From the NCBI GenBank assembly GCA_021323735.1, contig JAJPKM010000011.1:17069-81068 (forward strand): 64,000 bases of DNA, read 5' to 3'. The notes beneath the pieces are model-generated. The model was not told the DNA's origin. It did not search any database and saw only the letters and a list, made by a program, of their open reading frames with translations. The stretch's first letter is position 1. Each line of letters begins with the position of its first letter. Below are positions 52,367 through 61,318 of this stretch, piece after piece. The DNA is from Gammaproteobacteria bacterium (GTDB taxonomy: Bacteria > Pseudomonadota > Gammaproteobacteria > Steroidobacterales > Steroidobacteraceae). Made by a program: the position numbers and the translations under genes.

Positions 52367-53797
52367 TTATCGATCATCCGAATCGCGCCCAGCGGCAGCG
52401 GGCACCGACGGGGTAACCGCGACGCGGGAGCCTGATAAAACCCACGCTCTCTGGCTTGGAGAGAAACGCGGCGCGAGCAAGCCATCGTTGATCTCGCGCG
52501 TGACGGCAAAGCGATTGAACGCTGAAGCGGGCAGGTACAGCCGAAAGTTGTTCTCAAAGCCGTCGGATGCTGTGTCCGGATCGCCTTCCGGGGCCGAGAT
52601 GATACCGTCATGGTTGGTATCGACGCGGGCCACTTCTGCGGCATAGGCATCAAATAATCGGCGCTGGAGGTTCTTCGCACCGGGCTCAAACGATGCCCTT
52701 CGCGCATAGACGTCCAGAAATATCTCATTGGCAAGGCCGCTCGGAATGCCACGCTCGCGAAACTCCCGCTGCGCATCTACGTCTCCATCGAACTTGTCAG
52801 GGTCGCGGGGAAGGTTGGGATTGTCCCCAACGATGCGCGGATCGTTGGTGATGCCGCGCGGTCCCGAACCAGGAACGATGGACTGCAGCTTGCCAATTTC
52901 GCGGTCGCTAAAGGTGTCGGGAGCCTTGCCAAAGTCATCCGGAAATCCTCCGGTAAACGGCAGCTCGTATAAAGGATGTATCCAGTTGGTACCGAGATAG
53001 TTGAACTCCCAATAAGAATGCACGTCGCTCTGCTGCATGGAGTTATATGCGCCCATGCTCTCGAAGATCGACACCACATTGGTCTGCCTGTCGGGGAAAT
53101 GATCCGATTTGCTGGGAAAATGCGCCGCCTTTCCATCTGTGGTGAAGAAATGCCCCGCAATGTTCAGATGATCTCCCATCTCTTTGAGCTCTTCGGCATC
53201 TTGTGCCGTGATCTTGCCGAATTGCGCGTGGCCGTCTTTACGCGGCGGTGCTACATCGGGCACGACAAGATCGTGAATCATCCAACCTTCGTACCACCCG
53301 CCCTCGTTGTTGATCACGAACAACGGTGAAATGTCCGTGAAGACGTCCAGAAATGCCTTCGGATCATCGGGGTTGGTGGGAAGTCCTGGCTTCAGCTCGA
53401 GAATCACCCGGACGGACCCGAGTGTCGGCAAACCGCAGTTCCCCCCCGTGACGGATAGTTGTGCCGCATCGTTGATGCCCGGAAATATCTTTGTAAAGAC
53501 GTTGGGCTCAAACCCCTCCGTGTCGAGTAAATAGTACTGAACCAGCTGGCCCGGCTTGTCTGCTTCGGCAAATACTTGCATCGGTAGAAACGTATGCGGA
53601 CGGTCGGCCAATTGCACCAGACGATTCTTGAGTGGATCGGGAACCCCGGCTATGTCACCACGAGTGCTGATGGTGAGACTATCTGCCGCAGCGTTTGGAT
53701 TGGGATGGCAGGGCGCCGGTGGTTGTTCTGCGTAGGCATTTTTGAGTAAACAAATTGCTAGTGCCGCAGTGGCCGCGGCGAGTGAATATGTGTTCAC
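52367..53797 (-). CDS. Secreted protein of unknown function with one EF-hand-like loop
   Basis: 476 residues with a signal peptide (MNTYSLAAATAALAICLLKNAYA). The mature chain contains VNNEGGWYEGWMIHDL-type segments (residues ~165-180) and a likely calcium loop DTNHDGIISAPEGD near 420. Several conserved-looking blocks (QTNVVSIFESMGAYNSMQQSD in part; HSYWEFNYLGTNWIHPLYELP in part) suggest an enzyme, but I cannot name a family. Monocistronic, convergent with nothing; ~190 bp separate it from the next minus-strand gene. Confidence 0.7.
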   Translation of the reverse strand: MNTYSLAAATAALAICLLKNAYAEQPPAPCHPNPNAAADSLTISTRGDIAGVPDPLKNRLVQLADRPHTFLPMQVFAEADKPGQLVQYYLLDTEGFEPNVFTKIFPGINDAAQLSVTGGNCGLPTLGSVRVILELKPGLPTNPDDPKAFLDVFTDISPLFVINNEGGWYEGWMIHDLVVPDVAPPRKDGHAQFGKITAQDAEELKEMGDHLNIAGHFFTTDGKAAHFPSKSDHFPDRQTNVVSIFESMGAYNSMQQSDVHSYWEFNYLGTNWIHPLYELPFTGGFPDDFGKAPDTFSDREIGKLQSIVPGSGPRGITNDPRIVGDNPNLPRDPDKFDGDVDAQREFRERGIPSGLANEIFLDVYARRASFEPGAKNLQRRLFDAYAAEVARVDTNHDGIISAPEGDPDTASDGFENNFRLYLPASAFNRFAVTREINDGLLAPRFSPSQRAWVLSGSRVAVTPSVPAAAGRDSDDR

Positions 53798-54051
53798 GTG
53801 TAACTCCCCCCAAAGAAGTGATTACCTTCCAGGCCAATTCAGAGTCCGACATTCGGGCGCGAACCCTGAAGCATCGTGCAGAGACACACCGACGCACATT
53901 TCTTCGGAGCGTTGTCACCGCGCCTATCGATACAGAACGAGCCGGTGTCGTGCACTTCCGTATGTAACTGCCACGAGCGTTTCGGATCACATCAAGTTTC
54001 GACTAACTTGTGTTCGAATCCGCGGTGCAGTTAGACATGTAAGAGTTACAC

Positions 54052-54380
54052 ATGTCGGCGTCAGTCGCGAACTTCGGCCATCACCCGTTCCTCTCGAACG
54101 TTGTCCTGCCGCACCTCGGACTATTCACGAATCTCGTGCTGATCGGCGAGATCTACATCGCATCGCGATGCTGTTAGGCTGCACAACACGCCTGGCTGCC
54201 ATGGTATCGATTTTCATGCTGCTCAATTATTGGTTCGCCACATCCTCCGTCACCGGCATCCCGGGACTCGACACCGCCGACCTGGTGCTCTCCATCATCG
54301 TGTTGGTGACTGCGGCCGGCCGCGTGTTTGGGCTGGACCAACTCCTGCATCGGCGCTGGCGGCGTGTGCCGCTGTGGTGA
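54052..54380 (+). pseudogene. DoxX-family membrane protein, N-terminus missing and frameshifted
   Basis: Two frames together give the C-terminal two thirds of a DoxX-type protein: first NFGHHPFLSNVVLPHLGLFTNLVLIGEIYI (in part), then in the next frame AMLLGCTTRLAAMVSIFMLLNYWF and VLVTAAGRVFGLDQLLHRR. At the joint ATCGC is present twice in tandem (54157-54161, 54162-54166); removing one copy restores IAMLLGC. The first membrane helix of the family is absent upstream. The last codons overlap the next gene in GTGA. The gap 53798-54051 shows no other gene. Confidence 0.75.
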
Positions 54381-55255
54381 GACCCTGGGTGTCGATAAGC
54401 TCCGAGGATCTCACCGCGGAGATCGATCCTCTTGGCGCGCAGTTGTCGTCGCTGAAATACCGCACGGCGCTCGATCTTCTGTGGAACGGCGACCCTCAGG
54501 TGTGGGCCGGGCGTGCGCCGCTCCTGTTTCCCATCGTGGGCGTGCTCGTCGATGGCACCTATCGACTGGGCTCGCAAACGTACCGGCTTCCCAGACATGG
54601 ATTCGCACGCGGCAAACTGTTCGCAGTCGAAAACTCCAGTGCGTCCACCGCGGTATTCAGATTGACCGCGGACGCGCAGAGTTTCCAGGTTTATCCATTT
54701 CAATTTGAATTGGACGTTCGTTATGAACTCGAGGGCGCGACGCTTTCAGTGACCGCGGAAATACGCAACCGCGGCGATGTGCCCATGCCCGCAAGCTTCG
54801 GCTACCATCCGGGTTTTCGCTGGCCATTGCCTTTCGGCGAGGCACGTTCCGCGCACTTCATCGAGTTCGAATTCGACGAACCCGCGCCGGTGAGGCGCAT
54901 CGACTCCGCCGGACTCTTGACCCCGGAACATCATCCGGCACCGATCGCGGGCCGGCGGCTGGCGCTCGCCGATTCGCTGTTCGAAGAGGATGTCCTGATC
55001 TTGGATCGCATCGCGAGCCGGTCCGTGCTTTACGGCGGCGAGCGCGGACCGCGCGTCAAAGTCAGCTTCCCCGACGCGCCCTATCTGGGTGTCTGGACGA
55101 AACCCGGCGCATCCTTCATCTGCATCGAACCCTGGCACGGCGTTACCGATCCGCAGGGGTTTTCGGGCGATTTCAGGGACAAACCCGGCGTATTCAGCCT
55201 GCAGGCCGGCGAGTCCATGTCAGCCAATTTGAGTATTTCGCTGGCAGACCCCTAG
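54377..55255 (+). CDS. Aldose 1-epimerase family protein (LacX-like)
   Basis: 292 residues from a GTG at 54377 in a four-base overlap with the doxX remnant. Mutarotase fold: LTAEIDPLGAQLSSLKYR, PLLFPIVGVLVDGTYRLG, YRLPRHGFARGKLFAV with the active-site HGF His, ASFGYHPGFRWPL with the second His, and ICIEPWHGVTDPQG with the catalytic Glu. All key residues are present. Cytoplasmic interconversion of sugar anomers; exact sugar unknown. Confidence 0.88.
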   Translation: MRPWVSISSEDLTAEIDPLGAQLSSLKYRTALDLLWNGDPQVWAGRAPLLFPIVGVLVDGTYRLGSQTYRLPRHGFARGKLFAVENSSASTAVFRLTADAQSFQVYPFQFELDVRYELEGATLSVTAEIRNRGDVPMPASFGYHPGFRWPLPFGEARSAHFIEFEFDEPAPVRRIDSAGLLTPEHHPAPIAGRRLALADSLFEEDVLILDRIASRSVLYGGERGPRVKVSFPDAPYLGVWTKPGASFICIEPWHGVTDPQGFSGDFRDKPGVFSLQAGESMSANLSISLADP

Positions 55256-55374
55256 CCGTTCGCGACCCTAAAGCCCCGCCTGCGCCTTAAGGCAGGCCAT
55301 TTGCCGCAAACCCCGTTGAGCCGGCGAGCCTATGGCTATTGTGCCGCCACGTTCCAACTCAACCGGAGATGCCC

Positions 55375-55536
55375 ATGAAAACCGTAAATTACCTCGCCGC
55401 ACTGCCCCTGTCGCTGTTCCTCGGGCTCATGCCCTTCGCCGTCATTGCCCTGAACGACATGGCCGCCCCCCGGGCCGAAGTCGCCGTGATGGCAGCCACC
55501 ACGGCCGGCCATGCGCAGGGAATGGAAGGGCGATAG
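55375..55536 (+). CDS. Small single-span or secreted peptide
   Basis: 53 residues, ATG at 55375 after GGAGATGCCC. One hydrophobic segment, YLAALPLSLFLGLMPFAVIAL, followed by a short polar tail. Could be a membrane peptide or a signal peptide with a 25-residue product. It lies 32 bp before the histidine kinase and may be its co-transcribed leader gene. Nothing more can be said. Confidence 0.5.
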   Translation: MKTVNYLAALPLSLFLGLMPFAVIALNDMAAPRAEVAVMAATTAGHAQGMEGR

Positions 55537-55568
55537 ACTTCAGCCCAAGGCGCAACCTTAGGACCTGC

Positions 55569-56666
55569 ATGAAGACCCAGCCGCAACTCGAGAGCGACCA
55601 ATTTTCGCCGTTCTTCGACGACACCAAAGACTCGGTGATCGATTTTTTGAGGCGCCGTCTCCCCATGACGCTGGCCATCAATACCGTCATCGCCCTGCTC
55701 ATTGCCTTGTTGTTGCGCTCATGGGATGCCGTCGTCCCGAATCTTGTGATCGCTTATTGCATCGGCCTCACGATATTGGCGCTGATTGCCGGGGTGCGCT
55801 GTACCGTGATGCAGCGGTTCCGCGGCCGCATGGGCTTGCGCTTCGTCATCTACTTTGCGTTGGTGGCGGCCGGCGCCATCATCGGCGAACTGCTCTCCCA
55901 GGTGTTCTTGCACCAGCCGACGAACCCTTTGCAGGAAGGCTACGTGTGGGTGGTGGCCATCGTATTCTCGTTGGTCGCAGGCAGCATCGCGCTTTTCATC
56001 AACTTCAGCTGGGTTCAGCTGGCGCGAAGCAAGCGCGACGTGGAACGCGCCGAGCGCGCGGCCATCGAAGCGCAGCTGCGCGCGTTGCAGGCACAGATCG
56101 AACCGCATTTCCTGTTCAATACCCTGGCGAACCTCGACGCGCTCATCGCGGTGGATACCGGACAGGCCCGCAACCTGCTGGCCAACCTGATCCGCTATTT
56201 GCGGGCGGCGCTCACGCACGCGCGCAGCGAGGCGGCCACGCTGCAGACCGAGGTCGAACTGCTGAAGGCGTATCTTGGCATCATGGCACTGCGCCTGCCC
56301 AATCGCTTGACCACCGAATTCGAGTGCGACCCGGACTGCCTGCGGCTGAAGTTTCCCGCCATGCTGCTGCAGCCGCTGGTGGAGAACGCCATCACCCATG
56401 GCATCGAACCGGCAGGTGAAGGCGGCACCATACGCATCAGCGTGCACTGTAGCGGCGACACCTTGAAGTTATGGGTTGACGATACCGGCGTCGGCCTGGG
56501 CAACGCGCACAATGCGGGCACCGGTGCGGGCATCCAAAACATCCGCGCCCGCCTGCAGTCGCTGTTCGGCAGCTCGGCGCGATTGATTCTGGAGCCGGGC
56601 ACGCCGCGCGGCACTCACGCCGCCATCGAGGTGCCGCTGAATCTGCTCTCCCCGTCTGCCGGATGA
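55569..56666 (+). CDS. LytS/YehU-type sensor histidine kinase
   Basis: 365 residues. Four membrane spans in the first ~150 residues, then a His_kinase (PF06580-type) region with AQLRALQAQIEPHFLFNTLANLD, where the His of QIEPHFLFNT is the phospho-acceptor, and an ATPase domain: QPLVENAITHG, LWVDDTGVGLG, GAGIQNIRARL. The start at 55569 was chosen because the open frame upstream overlaps the small peptide gene. Stop overlaps the next gene by ATGA, so kinase and regulator are one unit. Confidence 0.9.
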   Translation: MKTQPQLESDQFSPFFDDTKDSVIDFLRRRLPMTLAINTVIALLIALLLRSWDAVVPNLVIAYCIGLTILALIAGVRCTVMQRFRGRMGLRFVIYFALVAAGAIIGELLSQVFLHQPTNPLQEGYVWVVAIVFSLVAGSIALFINFSWVQLARSKRDVERAERAAIEAQLRALQAQIEPHFLFNTLANLDALIAVDTGQARNLLANLIRYLRAALTHARSEAATLQTEVELLKAYLGIMALRLPNRLTTEFECDPDCLRLKFPAMLLQPLVENAITHGIEPAGEGGTIRISVHCSGDTLKLWVDDTGVGLGNAHNAGTGAGIQNIRARLQSLFGSSARLILEPGTPRGTHAAIEVPLNLLSPSAG

Positions 56667-57442
56667 GCGCCTCCCACAGCTACATCATCGCCGAGGACGA
56701 GCCGCTGCTGGCACGCGCGCTGGCACAGCAATTGATCGAGCATTGGCCATCGGCCCGCTGCGCCGCCATTGCGGCCAATGGGGCCGAAGCGCTCAAGCTG
56801 GCCGGCGAGTTGCGCCCCGACGTAGCGTTTCTCGACGTACGCATGCCGCAGCTCGATGGACTGGAAGCGGCTCGGCAGCTGTGCCTGACAGAGCACCCTC
56901 CCCTCATCGTGTTCGTGACCGCCTACGATGCCTATGCCTTGGATGCATTCGAGACAGCGGCCATCGACTACCTGCTCAAGCCGGTCGAGAGTGCGCGCTT
57001 GGCCAAGTGCATCGAACGCTTATCGAGTCAGCTCGGCCGCGAACCCAAGGATGTGTCGGCCGTCGAGATGGCGAGCCGGATTGCCGCCCTGCTGGGCGAT
57101 GGCGCAAGCCGCAAAGAGAAGCTGCGCTTCGTACGCGCGGGCGCGGGCTCGACCGTCAAGCTCATCCCGGTGAGCGAGGTGCTTTGGTTCGAGGCCGAAG
57201 ACAAGTACATCACCGTGGCCACATGCCAAGGCGACAACGTCATTCGCATGCCGCTCCGAGAACTGCTGGAGCAGCTCGACGAGACGATATTCTGGCAGGT
57301 CCATCGCGGCACCGTGGTCAACTCACAGCATATCTCGCTCGCGAAGCGCGATGAGCTGGGACACTTGACCTTGACGTTCAAGGGCCGCAAAGACGAAATC
57401 GCGGTGAGCCGTCAGTTCGCGCATTTGTTCAAACAGATGTAA
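56663..57442 (+). CDS. LytTR-family response regulator
   Basis: 259 residues. Receiver domain with AEDEPLLARALA, phospho-Asp in VAFLDVRMPQLDG, VFVTAYDAYALDAF and the Lys of DYLLKPV; then a C-terminal LytTR DNA-binding domain (EVLWFEAEDKYITVAT, FWQVHRGTVVNSQHI). Partner of the kinase upstream by ATGA coupling. Targets unknown; LytTR sites could lie in the promoter of the secreted PLC gene next to it, an inference from position only. Confidence 0.93.
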   Translation: MSASHSYIIAEDEPLLARALAQQLIEHWPSARCAAIAANGAEALKLAGELRPDVAFLDVRMPQLDGLEAARQLCLTEHPPLIVFVTAYDAYALDAFETAAIDYLLKPVESARLAKCIERLSSQLGREPKDVSAVEMASRIAALLGDGASRKEKLRFVRAGAGSTVKLIPVSEVLWFEAEDKYITVATCQGDNVIRMPLRELLEQLDETIFWQVHRGTVVNSQHISLAKRDELGHLTLTFKGRKDEIAVSRQFAHLFKQM

Positions 57443-57503
57443 CAACCGCTCTTTTATACTGAGTGCGACGACCGGATCAACGAACCGAATCCTGGAGTAC
57501 CCG

Positions 57504-58616
57504 ATGCTTTGGAAATCAGCCCTTATGCTCTGCGCCTTGGGGCTGTACGCCGCGGGTCCGGTGTCTGCCGGCGATGAGTTGAAGATGAACCAGATCCAAG
57601 TCATCGGCACGCACAACAGTTACCACGCGGGCCTCGCCCCCAGCGAAGCCAAGCTGCTGCTGCAGAGCAATCCCAAAATTTACGAGGCGCTGGAGTATCG
57701 GCACCAACCGCTGGATCGGCAGCTCATCGCGGGTGTACGGCAGATCGAGCTGGACATCTTTGCCGATAGCGACGGCGGCCGCTATGCCCATCCCAGCGGC
57801 GTGGACGCCGTGGCTGCTGCGAATCTACCCAAGGACACGGAATTCGACCCTGCAGGCCTCATGAGTCAGCCGGGCTTCAAGGTGATGCACGTTCAGGATT
57901 TCGACTACCGCAGTACCTGCCAGCCCTTGATTGCCTGTCTCAAAATCGTGCGTGCCTGGTCGATGGCAAACCCCAAGCACATACCTCTTTTTATCCTTCT
58001 CGAGACCAAGCAGGCGGACCTGCCGCCGCAGTACCACGCGCGTAGTCCCGAAAAATTCACTCGAGCAACCTTTGATGCGCTCGATGAGGAGATCCGCTCG
58101 GTGTTTGCGCCCGGCGAAATGATCACGCCGGATCAAGTGCGGGGCAAGCATCCGACCCTCGAGGACGCCGTCCTTCACGGCGGTTGGCCGACGCTGGCGG
58201 CCGCCCGCGGCAAGGTCGTTTTCATCATGGATCAGCGCCCCGTCGGGCCGGTCTATCTCGAGGGACATCCTTCGCTTACAAATCGCGTCATTTTTACCAA
58301 TGCCGAACCGGGTCAGCCTGACTGCGCCTTTACGGAAGAGAATGACGGGACGGCGGAAACGATTGCGGCCCTGGTACGCAAGGGTTACCTGGTTCGCACC
58401 CGGACCGACTCGGACACCAAGGAAGCGCGCACCAATGACACCCGGCGCCGCGACATTGCACTCGCCAGCGGCGCCCAGATCCTGAGCACGGACTATCCGG
58501 CCTCCGAGCCGTCGAGTTGGACACCTTATTCGGTCGGCCTTCCAGGAAGCGTCGTGGCCCGGTGCAACCCGATCGACGCGCCACCATCCTGTTCCACGCG
58601 AGCCCTCGCCCCTTAA
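57504..58616 (+). CDS. Secreted PI-PLC-like phosphodiesterase
   Basis: 370 residues with a signal peptide (MLWKSALMLCALGLYAAGP, cut after VSA). The catalytic TIM-barrel start is IQVIGTHNSYHAG with the His, then GVRQIELDIFADSDGG (metal-binding Glu and Asp) and IPLFILLETK. This matches the calcium-dependent phosphatidylinositol-specific phospholipase C family of bacterial secreted enzymes. Substrate could be a phosphodiester lipid or other. CTGGAGTACCCG ribosome site. 61 bp after the response regulator. Confidence 0.85.
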   Translation: MLWKSALMLCALGLYAAGPVSAGDELKMNQIQVIGTHNSYHAGLAPSEAKLLLQSNPKIYEALEYRHQPLDRQLIAGVRQIELDIFADSDGGRYAHPSGVDAVAAANLPKDTEFDPAGLMSQPGFKVMHVQDFDYRSTCQPLIACLKIVRAWSMANPKHIPLFILLETKQADLPPQYHARSPEKFTRATFDALDEEIRSVFAPGEMITPDQVRGKHPTLEDAVLHGGWPTLAAARGKVVFIMDQRPVGPVYLEGHPSLTNRVIFTNAEPGQPDCAFTEENDGTAETIAALVRKGYLVRTRTDSDTKEARTNDTRRRDIALASGAQILSTDYPASEPSSWTPYSVGLPGSVVARCNPIDAPPSCSTRALAP

Positions 58617-58801
58617 GGATCTCAGGATCCATCGTAGGAGCTGCCTTCCGCATCGCGAGCCTCGGCAGCCAGGGTGGGAACAGACGCGGCGCGAATTGCC
58701 GACGCCATGTCCTCGAGCTTCGGCGGCAACGATGCCTTCCCGATGGTTGGGGTGTAAAATGGTCGGCGGTATTTACGTTGCACCGCTCACGGAGTTAAGT
58801 C

Positions 58802-59323
58802 ATGTCTGAACCTACGATGCGCGCAATTCTTGCGGGTGGCTGCTTCTGGGGCGTGCAGGATTTGCTGCGCCGCTACCCAGGCGTCGTTTCCACACGCGTG
58901 GGGTATTCGGGCGGCGATGTACGCAATGCCACTTACCGCAATCACGGCACCCACGCGGAAGCCATCGAAATCATCTTCAACCCCAAGTTGCTGAGCTATC
59001 GCAAGCTTCTGGAGTTCTTCTTCCAGATCCACGATCCGACCACCTTGAATCGTCAGGGCAATGACCGGGGCTTAAGCTATCGCTCGGCGATTTTTTACAC
59101 CAACGAAGAGCAGCGCCGAGTCGCCGAGGACACCATCGCGGATGTCGAGGCATCGGGCCTCTGGCCCGGCAGAGTGGTGACGGAAGTGGCCGCGGCAGGG
59201 GATTTCTGGGAGGCCGAACCCGAGCATCAGGACTATCTGGAGCGGTATCCGGATGGGTATACCTGCCATTTCATCCGTCCGGAATGGAAGCTCCCGATTC
59301 GCAGCGCCGCACGCCAGGCGTAA
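58802..59323 (+). CDS. msrA: Peptide methionine sulfoxide reductase A
   Basis: 173 residues. [13 protein letters not shown] holds the catalytic Cys; also [24 protein letters not shown], then [20 protein letters not shown] and [20 protein letters not shown] in part. It reduces methionine-S-sulfoxide in proteins with thioredoxin. The ribosome site is CGGAGTTAAGTC. Only the GCFWG Cys and one late Cys (near YTCHF) are visible, so a one- or two-Cys recycling mechanism is possible. Confidence 0.94.
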   Translation: MSEPTMRAILAGGCFWGVQDLLRRYPGVVSTRVGYSGGDVRNATYRNHGTHAEAIEIIFNPKLLSYRKLLEFFFQIHDPTTLNRQGNDRGLSYRSAIFYTNEEQRRVAEDTIADVEASGLWPGRVVTEVAAAGDFWEAEPEHQDYLERYPDGYTCHFIRPEWKLPIRSAARQA

Positions 59324-59634
59324 GCCGCTGTATTTAAAAGGTTTATAGGCGACTAGTGTAATCCGAACTTCCGGGCCTGCTCGGCGCGGTTCCCTAAGTC
59401 GTGGGGCCGGCTCGCTATGAGCCTTGGGTCAGCCCGGTTCTGTAAGGCCTGTCAGTGTGGCGAGCTATGGCGCAACGCAGATACTTACACCTCATTTGGG
59501 CCAAATTCACTTGAAAGCCCGCGATTTTGTTCCTAGCCTTAGGGTATAAACCGTAGGTAATCGAAAGTCTTGCGCGCGTTTATTCAATAAAATCCGAAAC
59601 AACCGCGTCATCTGGCTTACGGGATGGAGATATC
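59324..59634. other. Intergenic gap between msrA and ku
   Basis: No gene is seen in these 311 bp. The last 60 bp (TTGCGC, then TATTCAATAAAAT) look like a promoter for ku, with GGATGGAGATATC as its ribosome site. Confidence 0.4.
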
Positions 59635-60504
59635 ATGGCTACACAGGCTCGTTCGATCGCTTCACTGACCATCTCTTTCGGACTGGTCGCCATTCCCGTG
59701 AAGCTCTACTCCGCGACGGTTTCCTCCGAGAGAATCTCATTCAATTTGCTGCGCCAAAAAGACGGCTCGCGCGTGAAGCAGCAGTACGTCGCCGTCAATG
59801 ACGGCAAACTCGTCGATCGCTCCGAAATGGTCAAGGGCTACGAATTTGCCAAGGACCAATACGTGATGTTCAGCGCCGAGGAGCTGAAGGCACTCGAGGA
59901 CACGACCAGTCACGCCATCGACATCGGCCAGTTCGTGCCCCTGGAATCCGTGGACCCGCTGTATTTCGACGGCACGTATTATTTGGCCCCCGACAAGGGA
60001 GGCGCGAAGCCCTACACGCTGCTGGCGACGGCGCTGCGCAAGTCGCGCCAATGCGCGGTGGGCCGATGGATCTCTCGCGGCAAGGAACACATCGTGGTCA
60101 TCAGGCCCATGGAAGAAGGCCTCGCCTTGCACCAGCTGCACTTCAAAGCCGAGGTGCGCGACATGAAAGATTTGGGTATCGAAGCCGCGCCGGTATCGGA
60201 ACCGGAATTGAAGCTGGCGCATCAACTCATCGAACACTTGGCCGCCAAGCGATTCGACCCAAATGAATACGCCGACGAGCACCGCGCACGCGTGCAGGCC
60301 GCCATTCAGAAAAAGGTCGAGGGCAAGGAGGTGTCCATCGCCGAGGGACCGGTGGCCGCCGCCGTGGGCAATGTCATCGACTTGATGGCGGCGCTGCGCG
60401 CCAGCATCGATGCGCGCGGGACAAAGGCCACGGATCTGAAGGAGCGCAAACAACCCAAGCGTGCGGCCGCGCAGGGGTCCGCGCGCAAATCCGCCCGACG
60501 ATGA
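59635..60504 (+). CDS. ku: Ku DNA end-binding protein
   Basis: 289 residues. Bacterial Ku core: RSIASLTISFGLVAIPVKLYSA, MVKGYEFAKDQYVMFSAEELK, then YYLAPDKGGAKPYTLLATAL and the late AAKRFDPNEYADEHRARVQ. The Lys/Arg-rich tail (ERKQPKRAAAQGSARKSARR) is the usual DNA/LigD-binding extension. Ku forms a ring on double-strand ends and recruits LigD for non-homologous end joining. Immediately followed by the MerR/TPR gene and ligD, all in one direction. Confidence 0.95.
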   Translation: MATQARSIASLTISFGLVAIPVKLYSATVSSERISFNLLRQKDGSRVKQQYVAVNDGKLVDRSEMVKGYEFAKDQYVMFSAEELKALEDTTSHAIDIGQFVPLESVDPLYFDGTYYLAPDKGGAKPYTLLATALRKSRQCAVGRWISRGKEHIVVIRPMEEGLALHQLHFKAEVRDMKDLGIEAAPVSEPELKLAHQLIEHLAAKRFDPNEYADEHRARVQAAIQKKVEGKEVSIAEGPVAAAVGNVIDLMAALRASIDARGTKATDLKERKQPKRAAAQGSARKSARR

Positions 60505-60505
60505 G

Positions 60506-61318
60506 ATGCATGCCTACGGCACCAAGGACCTGGAGCGCCTGTTTGGATTGCCGGCCTCGGCTGTCCGCGCCTTAAGCCGCGCCGGCAACATTCATCCGGT
60601 CCGGCGCGCCGGCAGACTGCATTACTCGTTCCACGACCTCGTGGTGTTGCGCACGGCCAGTGCGCTGCGCGCCGCTAAAATCTCGCCGCGGCGGATCAAC
60701 AAGACCTTGCAGGAGCTGCGCTCCGCGCTGCCCGCCGACGGAGCTCTCAATCAGGTCTCGCTGACTGCCCTCGGCAATCGAATTGCGATCCGCGAAGGAA
60801 CAACCCTGCGCGAGTCGGAATCCGGCCAGTACGCACTGGCCCTCGAGATCGTGGAAGAAAAAGGCCGTCTGCATGTCATCACGCGGCCAGACGCCTCCGC
60901 CGCACCCCGAATGTCTGCCGAAGAACAGTATGCCAAGGCGTACATTCTCGAGGACACCGATCCGCAGGCAGCACGCTCAGGATACGAGGCGGCTCTGAGG
61001 GCCGACCCGAATCACTTGGAGGCGCGCATCAATTTGGGCCGCCTTCTGCACATGGACGGCCGGCTGGCCGAGGCCGAACAGGTCTACCGATTTGGCGGCC
61101 AGGCCGAGCCGCTCTTGGTGTTCAACCTCGGCGTATTGCTGGAAGACCTGGGGCGCGAGCCGGAAGCCATCGTGGCGTACCGCGAAGCGCTGGCGCTCGA
61201 TCCGCAATTCGCCGACGCGCACTTCAATCTGGCCCGGCTCTACGAGCGGGCGCGGGACCCCAAGGCGTCGCTGCGCCACCTGTTGGCGTACCGGCGCATG
61301 ATGGATCAGGGTGCGTGA
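60506..61318 (+). CDS. MerR-type HTH plus TPR protein inside the NHEJ operon
   Basis: 270 residues from the ATG at 60506, one base past the ku stop. Residues ~1-75 are a MerR-like winged helix (YGTKDLERLFGLPASAVRAL, VRRAGRLHYSFHDLVVLRTA). Residues ~130-265 are tetratricopeptide repeats (YAKAYILEDTDPQAARSGYEAAL, NHLEARINLGRLLHMDGRLAE, NLGVLLEDLGREPEAIVAYRE; each cut to the motif). No metal-binding Cys. It may regulate or scaffold end joining; its fixed place between ku and ligD is the only evidence. Its stop TGA shares the A with the ligD ATG. Confidence 0.85.
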   Translation: MHAYGTKDLERLFGLPASAVRALSRAGNIHPVRRAGRLHYSFHDLVVLRTASALRAAKISPRRINKTLQELRSALPADGALNQVSLTALGNRIAIREGTTLRESESGQYALALEIVEEKGRLHVITRPDASAAPRMSAEEQYAKAYILEDTDPQAARSGYEAALRADPNHLEARINLGRLLHMDGRLAEAEQVYRFGGQAEPLLVFNLGVLLEDLGREPEAIVAYREALALDPQFADAHFNLARLYERARDPKASLRHLLAYRRMMDQGA

